Positions 25,620 through 38,257 of a DNA stretch of 64,000 nt are shown piece after piece. The notes under the pieces are model-generated. The model ran no database searches. It was not told the origin of the DNA and was given only the letters and a program-made list of their open reading frames with translations. This DNA is from Lithospermum erythrorhizon. Taxonomy: Eukaryota > Streptophyta > Magnoliopsida > Boraginales > Boraginaceae. Positions within the stretch are counted from its first letter, which is position 1. The number at the start of each line of letters is the position of its first letter. A program made the translations under genes and the position numbers. The stretch is taken from assembly GCA_019722365.1 (NCBI GenBank), contig JADFUC010000085.1:1426001-1490000 (forward strand), given 5' to 3'.

Positions 25620-27006
25620 GGCTTCAAGCCAGATTACAACGACCTTAACAACTTGTCAGAGAGTCGACTCTGGCGATACGACCCACGTATTTTCAGCCAG
25701 ATGCAAGATCACTTTATTTAGCCGAGATTTCGGCCTCACTTTGCTTAGTTGCTTAAGTATCGTCACTTGTTTACTATAGCCCGCCTGCTGAATTTATCAT
25801 TGCAGAATGACGACCGCATTTAAGTCGAACGCTCCAACCTTGTCAATTTATACTTATCAACTGTATACGGGCCTTAGCGCCGTGTTTATTTCCGCTTCTA
25901 ATCCAAATTTATGTGACTTAACGCCAGCTTATTCATATGTCTTAATTCACGAATCAAAACACGAATTTATCGTGTTCATCCAAGTTTTTGAATAATCGTG
26001 GTTATATAGCTTAACTCGAATATTCAGCCGCTCTCGGTAATCTTCGCTAGATTCTCCTCATTAGATTTGCTTCAAACTTCGGCTGATTATTGCGCTTTGC
26101 GCAATAATACTTAATTTCTTACGCGCTTATTGCGGCTTTCACAATTGAGGCGTTGGTCTGTGCCCACCACGTGGTAAGCTGGTCAAGGCCTTTCAAAGAT
26201 TTAACTTATAAATTCTGCAGATCGCTCTCTAAATTTTCTCGTGGTTTTGTGTGTTTTTGGTGGTGAAATTTTGTGGAGTTGTGGATGATTTTTTTTCGTC
26301 AAATAAAGAGGGGTATTTATGTGTTTCTGCCTCAACGCCATTTCTAATTTGCATTTTAATTTCAAAGGACGACGATTTGACTATCAATTGGCGCAATATC
26401 CTGACCGTCGACAATTTGGAAGTAATTTTTCTCCAAGAAACCATTTTGGGCGCCCCTTTTATGTCCAAGGAAGGTTTGTGGGCTTCTTGCGCCAAAAGTA
26501 TTTCATATCATCCCTGCCTGGTTTCGATTGCACCACACAACTTCTCGGAGGCTGATTTTCTAATTAATGTAACTCCGGGCAGCCTTGATTTTGCACCACA
26601 AAACTTGTGGAGTCTTCTATTTTAAACCTCGTACTTATGATTCTTCATATTTTGAGCCACACGGCCTTCGTAACGTCCCTGCTTCGTCGATTTTTAATTG
26701 ATAAAATTAGGTTTTCGAGCCTTAATTTTATCCTACATTTAACGCCGAGTATCAAGTTTCTGGAACCCTATTTCCTCGAAGTTCAAACTTAGGTTAATTA
26801 AATATAAGTTCTTATTCTTTTGACTTCATTAACTTCGTGGGTTTCGATTTACTAACCCTCGCTCGTCCGAGGCTTGATTTCAATTCTAGCTTTTAATCGG
26901 TAACTCCTAATCACCACATGGCATTTTTTAGTGGTTCAACCTTAATTAACTTGATTAATTTGTCTAAATTAATTTAATTATTTTTTTGATAAATTTTCGA
27001 TGTCTA
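25620..27006 (+). repeat. Long LTR-like repeat, copy B, downstream of the plastid-protein gene
   Basis: It shares with copy A the order GAGATTTCGGCCTCACT, TTTTTGAATAATCGTGGTTAT (A: TTTTGAATAACGAGGACTAT), CTCATTAGATTT, ACTTCTCGGAG, GCCGATTTTTAATTGA-like, and the end TTTTTTAGTGGTTCAAC to GATGTCTACA. Identity is low, so the two are old or independent insertions rather than fresh LTRs of one element. The 124-residue open frame inside (26251-26625) resembles no protein I know and is judged spurious. Confidence 0.5.
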
Positions 27007-29230
27007 CAGAAAGTTCGTTATTTATGAAATTAAAAACATCATTTTATTCATTTTTAATTTTTTCATCAGTTATTATAACTTTTAAGGAATTAATGCACAT
27101 ACTCTAACAGAAGAACCATAAAGAGAAAACCACACAAACAATCATATAATCCACAAATTATTGAAACAATCCAATGCAAATAAATCAAAATGCCTCTTGA
27201 GGTCGATCAAGTTCCAATACTTGTATATGTTGTGCATGTATGTTATCACATTTGGATGTTTGGGTCATGTTTTGAACACGATATATGGATTATCATCAAG
27301 GCTGTCTCATAAATAATAAGGTCCTGTGTTAAATATAAAATGAGATCCATTTTAATAACAATAAAAATAAAATAATCATATAAAATATAAAAATCAATTA
27401 TATAAACTATTCATTGAAAGTTTTTTTACCAAAATTAAAACAATTCCTTCTAAAATCGAATTCTCCTCAAGATTTTTCAAGAAAATCATCAATCAATTTT
27501 TCGTAGATTAATTTTTTCCAAAACTATTCCTGATCGCCACGCTTTCAACCCATTAAGTCTTTCCCCCGCTGCATCGGGGTTAACGCAAAGCAGGGCATCA
27601 ACAACTTCTGGGCCAGTTCTTCGCTCTATTAGACGCAACAAGAATAAGTAATACTAATAATATTCTATGTTAATCATCGTGATTGGGCAACAATCTTAAT
27701 CGCTTTCAAAATTTCAAATGTCAATCGTCTCATCTTTCCTCAAGCAATAATTTCTAATCCCACTCCAGATTCTTGAAAAAAAAAATTAAAAGTGGGACCC
27801 CTTTTAAAGTGGGACCCTATGCAATAAACCTATTTGCAATATGCTAAAGCCGGCCCTGATTATCACAATAGAATAAATGATTAAAGGAAATTGTAGTCCG
27901 AATCCTCTGTCCCAATTGGTGTCTCAATTGATGATACACCAATAAGAATATAATACATATATAATTTTTTAAAAATAAAACTAACTTCTAATTTAAACTA
28001 ACCAATTAAATACTAACACGTAAGGAGTGGATAGTTACGTAACATGAATTATGTCATGCACTGTATCAGGTGATCCCATGTGAGGAAATTGTATTCAAAT
28101 TCATACTAATAAAAGTTATCACTTGTGTTATTATACATATTTCTGTGATTATACGTATTATAAGTTTAGAACATAGATTATATGTTTTAAAATGATGTCT
28201 TTATTTTTTACACTTACAATTTCTATTTCTTAAATAAAATAAAAGAGATACATCATTTCAAATTTTTATAACATGATATTAAATTAAGTGTCTCATGTCA
28301 GAAATTAGCACATTAATTCCCAAATTTAAGAAAATAAAATGTCATGTTGTTAGAAGGTACTATTGTTTGATCGATGTGGAATCATCTGACACATTTCATA
28401 TGGCAATATTTGATACGGATATACATTTCATTTTAATATAACACTCGAAGTGGATTAAATTCATTTTAAGGTTGTATGTTAAAAACACTAGACATGAATC
28501 ATGTGTCATACTCGAGTCCCTCTATAAGTATATTGAAACAGTGTTAAAATATATAAATTATTATTTTGTTCCTAAGTAAAACTTCCTCGAACACTATACT
28601 TATAAATAAAGGTGTTAAAATAGTAATTTTATGCTTGTTATTGACACTGTTTGGATGTGCTTTTAGCCATGGTCATACTCATACATGAGCACAAGAAATA
28701 TGACGAGGGAACACTCTACATTCTACAATTTGACAACGAAAGAATGTAACTTAACTTATTATACGGTCAAATCTATATTCAAAACAAAAATATATAAAAT
28801 ACACTTTTACATTATCATACCTTGAAAATATATAATTTCGTCTTCTATAGAGGATCAAATATCGGTTTTGACTATTCTCGTCTCATCACAAACAATTTAA
28901 TATCCAAATTGTGGTTGTCACCAATCATTATTCGTACTTACTAAATGTTCGACACTCGACTCGAAATCCCGACCCATCTCCCTTCTCGACTATAAAACAT
29001 AGTCAGATTCAAGGTAACGATAATACTCCTTACTCGATATAACCGATAATTATTCGACTTGTCCTTATGTTGAGGTTTTAAGTTTTTGATAATTATCCAA
29101 CTCCATAAATCCATTTACCACCTAGATATTTTTTGTATTATCCAGACAAATATACTTACCTAAACCTCATCCAAATAAATATACAATTGCCACCATAAAC
29201 ACCACCTTTTATACTATCTCCGCCACCAAA
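27007..29230. other. Intergenic region upstream of the plastid RRM gene
   Basis: AT-rich with no convincing gene. The MITE-like relic at 28540-28672 is the only repeat I can place. The last 200 bases should include the promoter and 5' leader of the RRM gene, with no clear TATA box. Confidence 0.4.
28540..28672. mobile_element. Relic of the 13251-13415 MITE family
   Basis: GAACACTATACTTATAAATA, then TTAAAATAGTAATTTTATGC and ACACTGTTTGGATGTGCTTT match the core and right end of the element at 13251-13415. The left end is not clear. Confidence 0.45.
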
Positions 29231-30927
29231 ATGGCACTGCTCCGCCTTCTTCCTCCGCCTTCAACCACCACCAACCACCACCAACCACCACTCTTCACCC
29301 CTCTTCACAAACCTCCTCATCATATAATTTCCCCAAACAATTATTTTTCACTTTCACTTTCTTGCACACCAAAAAAATCCAATCTTTTTGTATTCCATGT
29401 AGCCACTTCACTTCAAGAAACAACAAAGCATGAAGAAGTAGAAGAAGGAGAAGAGTTTTCTGATACTAGATTACTTGCTCAGAATGTTCCTTGGAATTGT
29501 ACTGTAGATGATCTTAGACCACTTTTTGAGAAATTTGGTACTGTTGTTGATATTGAGGTAACTAGTTTGCAAGATTTGATTTTTGAACTTATTATGGAAT
29601 ATGTTTTTTGGGTTTTGGTTGTTTTGATCAATTGTCTGAAAAGGGTTCCTCATTTTTATGAAATTAGTATGGAATATTGAGTATATTTTCTGGGTTTGTT
29701 TTTTTCTCAATTATATGAAAAGGGTTCCTCTTTTTTTATGAAATTGTTATGGAACATAATTTATGGGGTTTTCTTTTTTGCTCAATTCTTTGATAAGAGT
29801 CCCTTTTTAAGTTTTTATTGAGAACATTGATCATAGACCTCCGGGTGTATGGATAAGTTGCTGGGCTTTGTCTATCTATAAGGAATTGGTTTAGATATGG
29901 ATCACATGAACTATTAACAACATGCTATCATGAGTCATTCCCTGTTAATTCCACTTGTAAACCCCATAAATGTAGTCCAAGTGAACGTGCGGAAGGTATT
30001 GAGAACCTAGTACCACATTGGTTGGTTGATTAAGAGATTCCAGTAGTATTAATAATACTGAGTTTTATCCATCTATAACCAATTATTATGAAACATTATT
30101 TATGGGTTCTGTTTTTTGAGAAATTATCTGAGAAGGGTTCCTGTTTTTATTTGTATTGGTTGAAGCTTTCAATGTATAACAAGACTAGGAATAGAGGATT
30201 GGCTTTTGTGACAATGGGTTCCCCCGAGGAGGCTTTGGCAGCTTTTAACAGTCTCGAATCGTTTGTAAGCATATTTATTTGTTTGTTGTTATGCTTAATT
30301 GTATTGATTAGACAATTGTAGAGAAGATATGGTAACTTCTTGAAATGTATGGAGTAATAGGAATTTGAGGGTCGAATATTGAAGCTTAATTGGGCTAAGC
30401 CGAAGAAGGTGAAACCTGTTAACCCACCACCACAGCCTAAACCGATGCCGATACATAACTTGTTTGTAGCGAATTTGTCATTTCAAGCAAGGGCGAAGGA
30501 CCTAACGGAGTTCTTTAATGCTGATAAGGGAAATGTTGTTTCTGCTGAGGTTATATTCTATGACAACCCAAGGAAGTCTGCTGGATATGGGTTTGTGTCG
30601 TTTAATACCAAGGCAGAAGCTGAAGCTGCCCTTGTTGAATTTCAGGGGAAGGTAATACGTCATATTTCTTAAAGACCAATATGTGAAGTATGTTGGTGTA
30701 GCAATTGAACCAACTCAAATAAACTTGAAGAAATTAGTTTTAGGATTTGATGATGGCAAATTGCATAGTCAACAACTTTTATCTTGCAGGAATTCATGGG
30801 GAGACCTATCCGTGTGGCACGTAGTAAGAGATTTCTTAGAAATGCAACAAAAGATGCTATGGAGTTGAGCCATGCTGCCACAGAGATTAATCATCTGCAG
30901 ACATCCGACGAACTCGTTGAAGCCTAA
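29231..30927 (+). CDS. Chloroplast ribonucleoprotein with two RRM domains (At4g09040-like)
   Basis: Four exons join in phase: 29231-29557, 30166-30264, 30361-30651, 30790-30927, giving 284 residues. The first 60 residues are rich in P, H, T and S and look like a plastid transit peptide, followed by an acidic EEVEEGEEF stretch. RRM1 (about 79-157) has LLAQNVPW as RNP2 and NRGLAFVTM as RNP1. RRM2 (about 174-252) has LFVANLSF and GYGFVSFN. The tail begins GRPIRVARSKRFL. The order and wording match the Arabidopsis protein At4g09040 as I recall it. Chloroplast RNPs of this kind bind plastid transcripts for stability, editing or splicing; targets here are unknown. Intron 1 contains diverged 80-bp repeats. 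Confidence 0.9.
29593..30165. repeat. Diverged tandem repeats of about 80 bp in intron 1 of the RRM gene
   Basis: TATGGAATATGTTTTTTGGG, TATGGAATATTGAGTATATT and TATGGAACATAATTTATGGG begin three consecutive units at 29593, 29668 and 29749. Each continues to a TCAATT(G/A)T then GAAAAGGGTTCCTC-like core. A fourth unit (TATGAAACATTATTTATGGG, then GAGAAGGGTTCCTG) lies at 30087, just before the acceptor. The 29830-30080 stretch between them is unrelated and may be an insertion. Confidence 0.65.
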
Positions 30928-33864
30928 AGCTTAAGTTATGGATCAGGTCTTGCTACATAATGTAAGTGCAACCATTACTTTTCTGGAAGTTCAACAAGTT
31001 TCTTATTACACCTGCCTACTGTTACTTTTATCTTTGAACTTCTGTAAATTAAAGTTCTGCCTGATGTATTTCTATCCTCTCTATTATACCCTTCAAGAAA
31101 TACAATAGGCTCTATCTTAATCTTTGACTTGGCTTAGATTTCCCACAATGTTTGGTATGGTCTCCGTTTCTCTTTAAACATATAAGTTTCATTTAAAATA
31201 ATACGAGTAAGTTCTGTTCATTTTGAAACTGTAAATATGCATTAGTAATGCATGATGCAGTCCTTTGACAAGATAGTACCCTGCTTTGTCGGTTGAGGAA
31301 CGAGAAATTTTAAAATGGTTTGACTCATCGTTCACCATTAAGTGATAAAGCCCCCCCTCCCCCACCACCCAAACAAAGAAAAATTATATTGGTGTTGTAT
31401 GATAACTTTGCGAAGGATGCTGCTACCTGCAGCCAATCACCATTACCTACATATTGTTACATGTAATATAAAAAAATTTAGGAGAAGTAGACACTCACAG
31501 ATAATCAAGTTACAAAGCTCGATATGGTTGTTCAAATTCTTCTGAATGTTTCATTTGATCTGTCTTGGTTAAGCTTTATAATTTAGTGATTATGTGAAGG
31601 CCTTTTGGTCTGAACTCTGAATTATTTTTATCCGCCTTTTTTGCTTCCATAGCTCTCTAGGATCTCGTTTTTTCCATTTCTTGTCTTCTATATGCTGAGG
31701 TAACTTATAGTTAGAAACATTTTTCCTGACATCTAAAGGACTGATGAGTGATGAGTTTGATAGTACTCAAATAAGATTATGAATTTTATGTTGCAATTCA
31801 ACCATAACATATTCATTAACAAATTTAAATTTTGACATAACTACATACTATTCCTTATCTACTACCCTTGCATAGACTACTTGGTAACCGTTCTCTTTCG
31901 TCGTGTGTATTAGGTCATCGCCCAACTGCTGCAATATGGAGACTTCCGATGACAAACTAGATCCAGTATTTGCACTTTCCTTGAAAGGAAGAAATATATT
32001 ATCCACTGTCGTCGGGCGGAAGTATCTTCCTCACTACAACTTCTATATATCTCTGTGGAAGACAAATGACCCACCCCATGTAGACATCAATGTACTACCT
32101 TGAAGTGATGCTTAACATGCTTTGAATCATAAGTTTGAGCTATGATTCATTCCCTAGCCAATTATATTGAACTGTACGTCTGTATTATTAATGCCTTTCG
32201 ATGTTCCCACTTCATTCGTTATGAATGACGCAGTTTCTTTGTTACATTGGATTCAATTTTACACTAAAACTTAGGGAGCATGTTCTAAAATACTAATTAT
32301 GGAAGGCGAATTATACTTTCGATTTTTTTTACTTGACATTCTAACATTTTTCACGTCAATTAAGAAGTAATTAAGAATGAATTTTTATTGTAAGATGGAG
32401 TGGGACTAATTATGGATTCAATTTTATTGTAAGATGAAGTGGGAATTTTTTTTACTCGACATTCTAACTTTTTCAAATTAAATTCGAATGTAAGATGGAG
32501 TGGGACTAAAACCACACCTAAACTTTCTCAACACAACACTTACAAATAGGGGGTTTAAAATAGTAATCAGCACAGTTTGAAGTGTGCTTGTAGAACTAGT
32601 GATGTAAGATCCGGTAATATTGGATTTTGTTGCAGATCTGAGCATTTGGGTACCTAAGATTATGATTTGTTTTTTGTGAATAGGTATAAAAAGAATAAAA
32701 TGACACTTGATATATTGTATTTGACAATTTTTTTTTTTTTACAGATTTGGGCATTTGGGTACTAAAGATTATGATTTCTACATGAAATCTTGTACTGCCT
32801 ACATCCCCAAAAATGACTAAAAATTTTCATGTTAATAGAAAAGTAGATTGAAAATGCGATATTTTTATATATAGATCTTTCTCTTTCATTTTGTCAAGTA
32901 AAGACATTTTTTAACAGATGTAGGGATCTTTCAGTTGTTGATTTATATGTTGTAGGTTGTTCAGAAGAAAGTTTCCTAGCGTCTATGACATACTCTATTA
33001 AGTAGTATTAGCTTTTCTGTATGCTATGTGTACTTATATACTTTTCAACTTCCTAGTAAAGGGTATATGCTAAATTTACAACTTTTTATTTGCGAGATCA
33101 TCTAATTAATCATCTACATGAAGATCTTGTATAATGTGAAATGTATTAACAAAAATGGTGTACATTTGCATCACATGCAGGTAAATACATTTTCATTTGT
33201 CTAATCGAAGTTTTAACCATGAATATCTTTTCATTCCTTAATAAATATGAACTGATATAATTGCATTTGGTTTTAAAATTGTTTTCATAATATTATTTTC
33301 TTTTAATTTTTTTATAATATTAATAAAATAATGGTATGTTTTGAAAAATGAAAACGTCAATTAGTTTTAATGAAACGAGTACAGAGCAAATAAAATTGCA
33401 GAGGTAATGGCAGAATAATAGTAATGAGTGGAAGCATTACAATTGTTGAATTCTTACCCAATCAAATTCAAGCTCAAAACTAAATTAAGACAATTGTAAA
33501 CATTTATTAACATAATTTGAATTTTGGGAAAGCATTTGAGAACCTAACAGAAAAAACATGATAATATGAATGACTTTCCCTTTTCATGGTCCAAAGAAGA
33601 CATCACTTTAACTGATTTATGTTGACAGTTGACACTCACTAGTCACTACTATGATAAAAGTAGCATTACCAAATAGATAAAACACAAATGAAATTTACAA
33701 GCATTCATTTCACTTGTCTCCATGTTCTCATTTTTCCAACATCTATACTTTGCAAGATTTCCTGTGAGATGAAACCTAAGTAGGTATATAGCATGTTAAA
33801 CTTGCATTGAAGATGCTCTTATTTTCAAGAATTCTGCAACTCCAGAGCCAATGTATGCAAGTTA
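30928..33864. other. Downstream region between RRM gene and PP2C gene 3' ends
   Basis: The two genes converge here, so both 3' untranslated regions should lie at the edges. A 66-codon open frame at 31903-32103 matches nothing I recognise. A MITE relic is at 32490-32595. TTTGGGTACCTAAGATTATG and TTTGGGTACTAAAGATTATG near 32647 and 32754 form a direct repeat. No other gene is seen. Confidence 0.4.
32490..32595. mobile_element. Second relic of the 13251-13415 MITE family
   Basis: ACTTTCTCAACACAACACTT, ACAAATAGGGGGTTTAAAAT, AGTAAT and CACAGTTTGAAGTGTGCTTG match the core and right end of the 13251-13415 element. The termini are decayed. Confidence 0.45.
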
Positions 33865-36800
33865 TCATCTTCCAAATCGGACGACCACGCAAGATATATC
33901 ATCTTTGCTGTCTCTCTTTACTGCCTCTGATGTCAATTGTTTTGCTGCTTTCTTTGGGTCCTTGTACCTTCTTGCAATATCCACAGCCTCCTGGTTAGCC
34001 ATCACCTGGAGGATAGTAGAAAAGGGATGCAAGATTAATGCTATACCGTGTGAACTCGTTTAATTCCAACATTTCACATTTTTATCCTGGATGATCTGTA
34101 GGTAAACGTTCAGGATAGAGATAGATGCATCACCTTCCATAATCCATCACTTGCAAGGATAAGTACATCACAGCTCGTGTCAATGGTAAGGTCTTGGATG
34201 TCTGGATCTGATCGTAAATGCGACTTCAAATTTTTGTCGCCAAAAGCACGAGAGACAGCTAGCTGGCCATTGACACGAGCAACATCTCCTGGAGGAATAC
34301 AAATTTAAGCAGAAAATAAAACTATTTCCTAACACGCGTTCCAAATGCAACGCTATACAATATGATGGCGAAGTATGTAATGTCAAACCAAATATTAAAT
34401 GAAACATGTATCACATTAACATCCAGCGACTAAAAGAAAATTGTACTCTCTCAGTTTTTTTTAGTTGTCGTTTTAGCCATTTACACATAGATTAAGGAAA
34501 ATAAAAAGTAGTCAAGTACTTTGAAAAATGTAGAATAATATCCAATCAAACTATATCATTTGGCTTATTGATAATTTGAAGATAAAAAGAGCCAAAAGAC
34601 ACCTAAAAACGTAGTCAAGAATTTATTACGCTTAAAACGACAATTGTTTTGAAACAAAAAATTTGCTCTAACACGAAAACTGAAAAAAGACGGAGGAACA
34701 AACAAGATCATATGTCCACCATCCGCCATCAAAAGCATAAGGAGGATAAATAAGCCTAGTTTCTACCTCCTCCCTAAGGATAGCAGAAGAATTCACAGAA
34801 ATGGTTACCTCTGCTCCTTTAACTTAAGGAACCTGGGATTCTGCTAGCAAACGGGTGGATGAAAATAGTTTTGCCATATTCACAAGGGTAGAGTAAGATT
34901 CTATTTGTAGAACTCATTCTAAGGATTAAATAATTGGAATAAAATCCAACATTATCAGAATTTGCTGAGCAATGACCAAAAATTCATCCCACTTTGGAAA
35001 TTTCCAGTTCAGAACCTTCCATAAGGTCCATATGCTGTCCGGATGCTCAGCATCGAAATGACAATCCTCTACCGATGTTTGGACCTCCACATCTCGACCC
35101 TTCCAGAAATGTAATGAATATCCAGTCTGCAACTGGTGCTCGTGGCCAAAGTGCCAGACCCAAGATGTTTTTTCATTTTGGTTCCTCACTTTATTGGAAA
35201 ACTTACAACACGAAAAAGCTTCAAGTATAAGCATTTTTTTGCATAGAGGGAACTCAAGAGAAACTCCTTTTAAGTCTAGCCATAATGAGGACTTATCTGA
35301 TAGTCTCTAGTAGCCAGACTGGGTGATAAGTTATCGGGTTCGGTTCAAACCGAAAACCGACCGAACCGAATCGAATATATATATATTTTGTTTAAAACGT
35401 TTATATTTGTGATACTTTTAGTTTATAACTATTTTAGTTTGAAATCATGAGTACTCTATTTTAATTTGAAATCATTTATTTGGTGAATGTTTGAAAGTTT
35501 TCGTTAGTAATTAATGTTATTATGCATATGTTAGTAATCTGTTTGGGATTTATATCTATTATTTTCTTTTCTTTGTTTATATCTAGTTATCACAAGACGC
35601 TATTGAAACAACCATTGCGAATCATCTAAGAAGCACCGCTTCTGACATCTACGGTTATATCACGCATTCAAGGTGATAGCGCTGAAATTTATGGTATTTT
35701 ATTTTACCTGGGCGCTTAATTTCTTCGCTTCTCAACTTTGCCGAACCGCTCGCCATAATTACCTTAACTTTTGTGGTAATCAAATCAAAGTTGCTCCTCG
35801 ACTACCGCAACCGGTCATATTGCCCCCTAATTAATAACTTCGGCCGACGTTTCTAAACTAACTATAATAGTCGACGCTTCACTCAACTAATCGCACCTGT
35901 CATATTTCAAGCCCTCAATCATAGCTTTTAATGGCGATAAAACGATATCGTATTAAATATTAAATCGACACAATTACTTTTCTCAGATTGGACTGACGCC
36001 AATTTTAACACAAAAAATGAATGTAATCCCTAACGACTCCGCCCCTGATGGGCTCAGCAAGCAACCGACCGATTTTAAAAGCTCGCGTAAGAACCGACTG
36101 CTCACAAAGTCGAGGAGCAGGAAGAAATTGACCCTAATTTGAAATCACAAACGTTTTATGGAGTATTATACTATTGTTATAAAATCGAAAACCGACCGAA
36201 CCGATCCGACTAAACATGAAAACCGACATCAACCGAACCGATTCAAACCGAATTAATTTCGAACCGAAATGGTCTGTGTATTTAAAAAACCAATAAAATT
36301 GGTTTCACACAAAAAAATTGAAAAAAAACCGACCGAACCGAACCGAACCGAAAACATCCCTAGTTGTGACTTTACGTCTAAGATAAATCTTGAAGAAATC
36401 TCAATTGATTTCATAGAGTCATCACTCTATTGATATCTTGCTAACTTGGACTCCAGAATTAACATTTTGCCAATTGAGGCAATAAACTATCCAAAGTCCA
36501 AATTTCTCCTTTCGCACACTTCTAAAAAGGAAGTGGCTGCAATTGCTTATGTGGCCTTACTCAAAGTTCGATACTTCCTACTTCCCTGTTCCCTTGGTCC
36601 TTGACCATCATCACCAGCACAACCTCACAAAAAACTACCCGAGTACAAAAACCCCCAACCCCAAACTCGTTGTGAGCAGTGACCATTGTCCCCGCCACAG
36701 GTCCAATAATTCCTAGATTGGATACCTCTACCTCCATAACCCAAAAAATAATATTATAAAATAAATTCTCCCGATAGAATTCTCAAGGTTGTGACATGCA

Positions 36801-38257
36801 AACGGAATTTACTCCATTTCTTGAATCATTAAATATACAGGCTAAAGTTGCTAGAGGAAAACCTGGCATCTTGGAGACAAACCCTCCCTTATTCTCAATT
36901 ATATTTCGTTCAGTATCAGGTTCATGGTCTATGGTCACCGCCACAGCTTTACCTCCCTTAGAAAGAACACCCCGTGAATCTCCGACATTGGCTACCCACA
37001 ATCGTTGGCCATTTATCAGAATTGCTGTGACAGCAGTGGACCCACCTCTTCCCAAATTGGAACTGTTTGAAAGAATTGCTTGATCGGTTTTCTCATAAGC
37101 TCTAATAATTGATCTGCCAGGGTCAGCCCAAAACCCCTCCTAGAAAGGTTAGACAGCAAAGCTTGAGATGAGAGATCAATGAAATTACATGAGCAATTAT
37201 GTGAACCCAGTGAATGGTGAATATACCTCATTCAGAATATTTTCGAATAAATGCTTTTGCAAGTAAGATGGAACTGCATCCCCCATATGACCATCATATA
37301 TGGCAAAAAGTCCAAGTTCGTGACGTTGTGTCTCGAAAAATGTAGCCACATGATAGTCCTCCATCGGATGATTAGCTTGACCTTTTACAAGGCTAAACCC
37401 ATATCTAATATGACCTTCTCGACTTCTTCCCTTTCCAGATCCATTGGATGAATGTGCCCCACCACACTAGATCAAAGAAAGATAGTTATGAAAAAGGAGA
37501 AACCTTTTAAGCTATACACAAAATAGCATAAAAGAGACAGAGACAACTCTCAGGAGAAAGGGATGGAATTGCATTATAAAACCAGGACATAGGAGGCAAA
37601 AAAGACGTCATGTCGAGCCATAACCAGAGTACCAGACTAAAATGTGATTGATAACTAGTTCCCAAAGTTTTCTATCACATAACTGACCATCCGAGTAGAG
37701 CTAAAGAAGATACTTGCAATATAGTTTCCCTAAAACCAACTCCATGAATTTATCATAGATCTTCTACCCCTCAGGAGATATTTCAGGCCATACATAGACT
37801 TCGCAGTGGAAACATAAGCATCAAATAATTTGTTCAAATACAAGGAAATAGAGCCAACATGAAGCTAGAATTAGCCACTACAACAATATTAACTGATTCT
37901 TGTGTCATAAATACTCAAAAACAATAGGCAAATACTACTAGAAACCCAACAAAGTAGATTCCTTCTTTTGGGTGGTGAAATTTAATTACAATCAGAACTC
38001 AAATTAAAAAGTTTGCATATCACTCAGAAAACTAACAATATTAACCAAATAAAGCCTTTATCCCACTAACTGGGGTCGGCTGTATGAATATAACATCTAC
38101 ATTTACTTCTATCTTGGGTCATCTATACCGTTAACACCATAAACTCTAGTTCATTTGATATAATGAAAGTATGAAACAAAGAATATTGCAGTGATGAAAT
38201 GAATGACCATTAGAAATAAGTAGAAAGGAATACCCCAACACAGAACAACTTATCCAT
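33865..38257 (-). CDS. Protein phosphatase 2C (PP2C) family
   Basis: Five exons join in phase: 38257-38234, 37466-37227, 37139-36863, 34288-34134, 34005-33865, giving 278 residues, the usual size of the short plant PP2Cs. The first coding exon has only 24 bases (MDKLFCVG). [92 protein letters not shown] and [11 protein letters not shown] are the PP2C motifs, with the metal-binding aspartates present. Such enzymes remove phosphate from Ser/Thr using Mn or Mg. The substrate is unknown; the group includes Arabidopsis relatives such as At1g34750. The intron between exons 3 and 4 is 2.6 kb and carries two transposon relics. Confidence 0.92.
34446..34698. mobile_element. Stowaway-like MITE in PP2C intron 3
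   Basis: The left end CTCTCTCAGTTTTTTTTAGT and the reverse complement of the right end TTCCTCCGTCTTTTTTCAGT agree, and both continue to T(T)GTCG or TTTCG. A TA flanks the left side, but the right flank is CA, so the target duplication has decayed. ACGACAATTGTTTT inside mirrors AGTTGTCGTTTTAG near the left end. Confidence 0.55.
35330..36362. mobile_element. hAT-like non-autonomous element in PP2C intron 3
   Basis: The right end, read outward on the minus strand, is TAGGGATGTTTTCGGTTCGG, a good hAT-type terminus with reiterated GGTTCGG. The left part begins GGGTTCGGTTCAAACCGAAA and contains CCGACCGAACCGAATCG. The interior shows no transposase. The exact left terminus and an 8-bp duplication could not be found. 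Confidence 0.5.
38040..38150. mobile_element. Possible retroposon tail in PP2C first intron
   Basis: AAAGCCTTTATCCCACTAAC followed by TGGGGTCGGCTGTATGAAT and TCTTGGGTCATCTATACC is a wording I have often met in dispersed plant retroposon 3' regions. Orientation, ends and family are not resolved. Confidence 0.35.

Noticed and set aside
26251..26625. 124-codon open frame
   Set aside because: It lies inside the LTR-like copy B, has no recognisable domain, and overlaps another open frame of equal quality.
31903..32103. 66-codon open frame downstream of the RRM gene
   Set aside because: No domain, no splice partner and no homology that I can recall; more likely 3' flanking sequence. A search of RNA-seq data would settle it.
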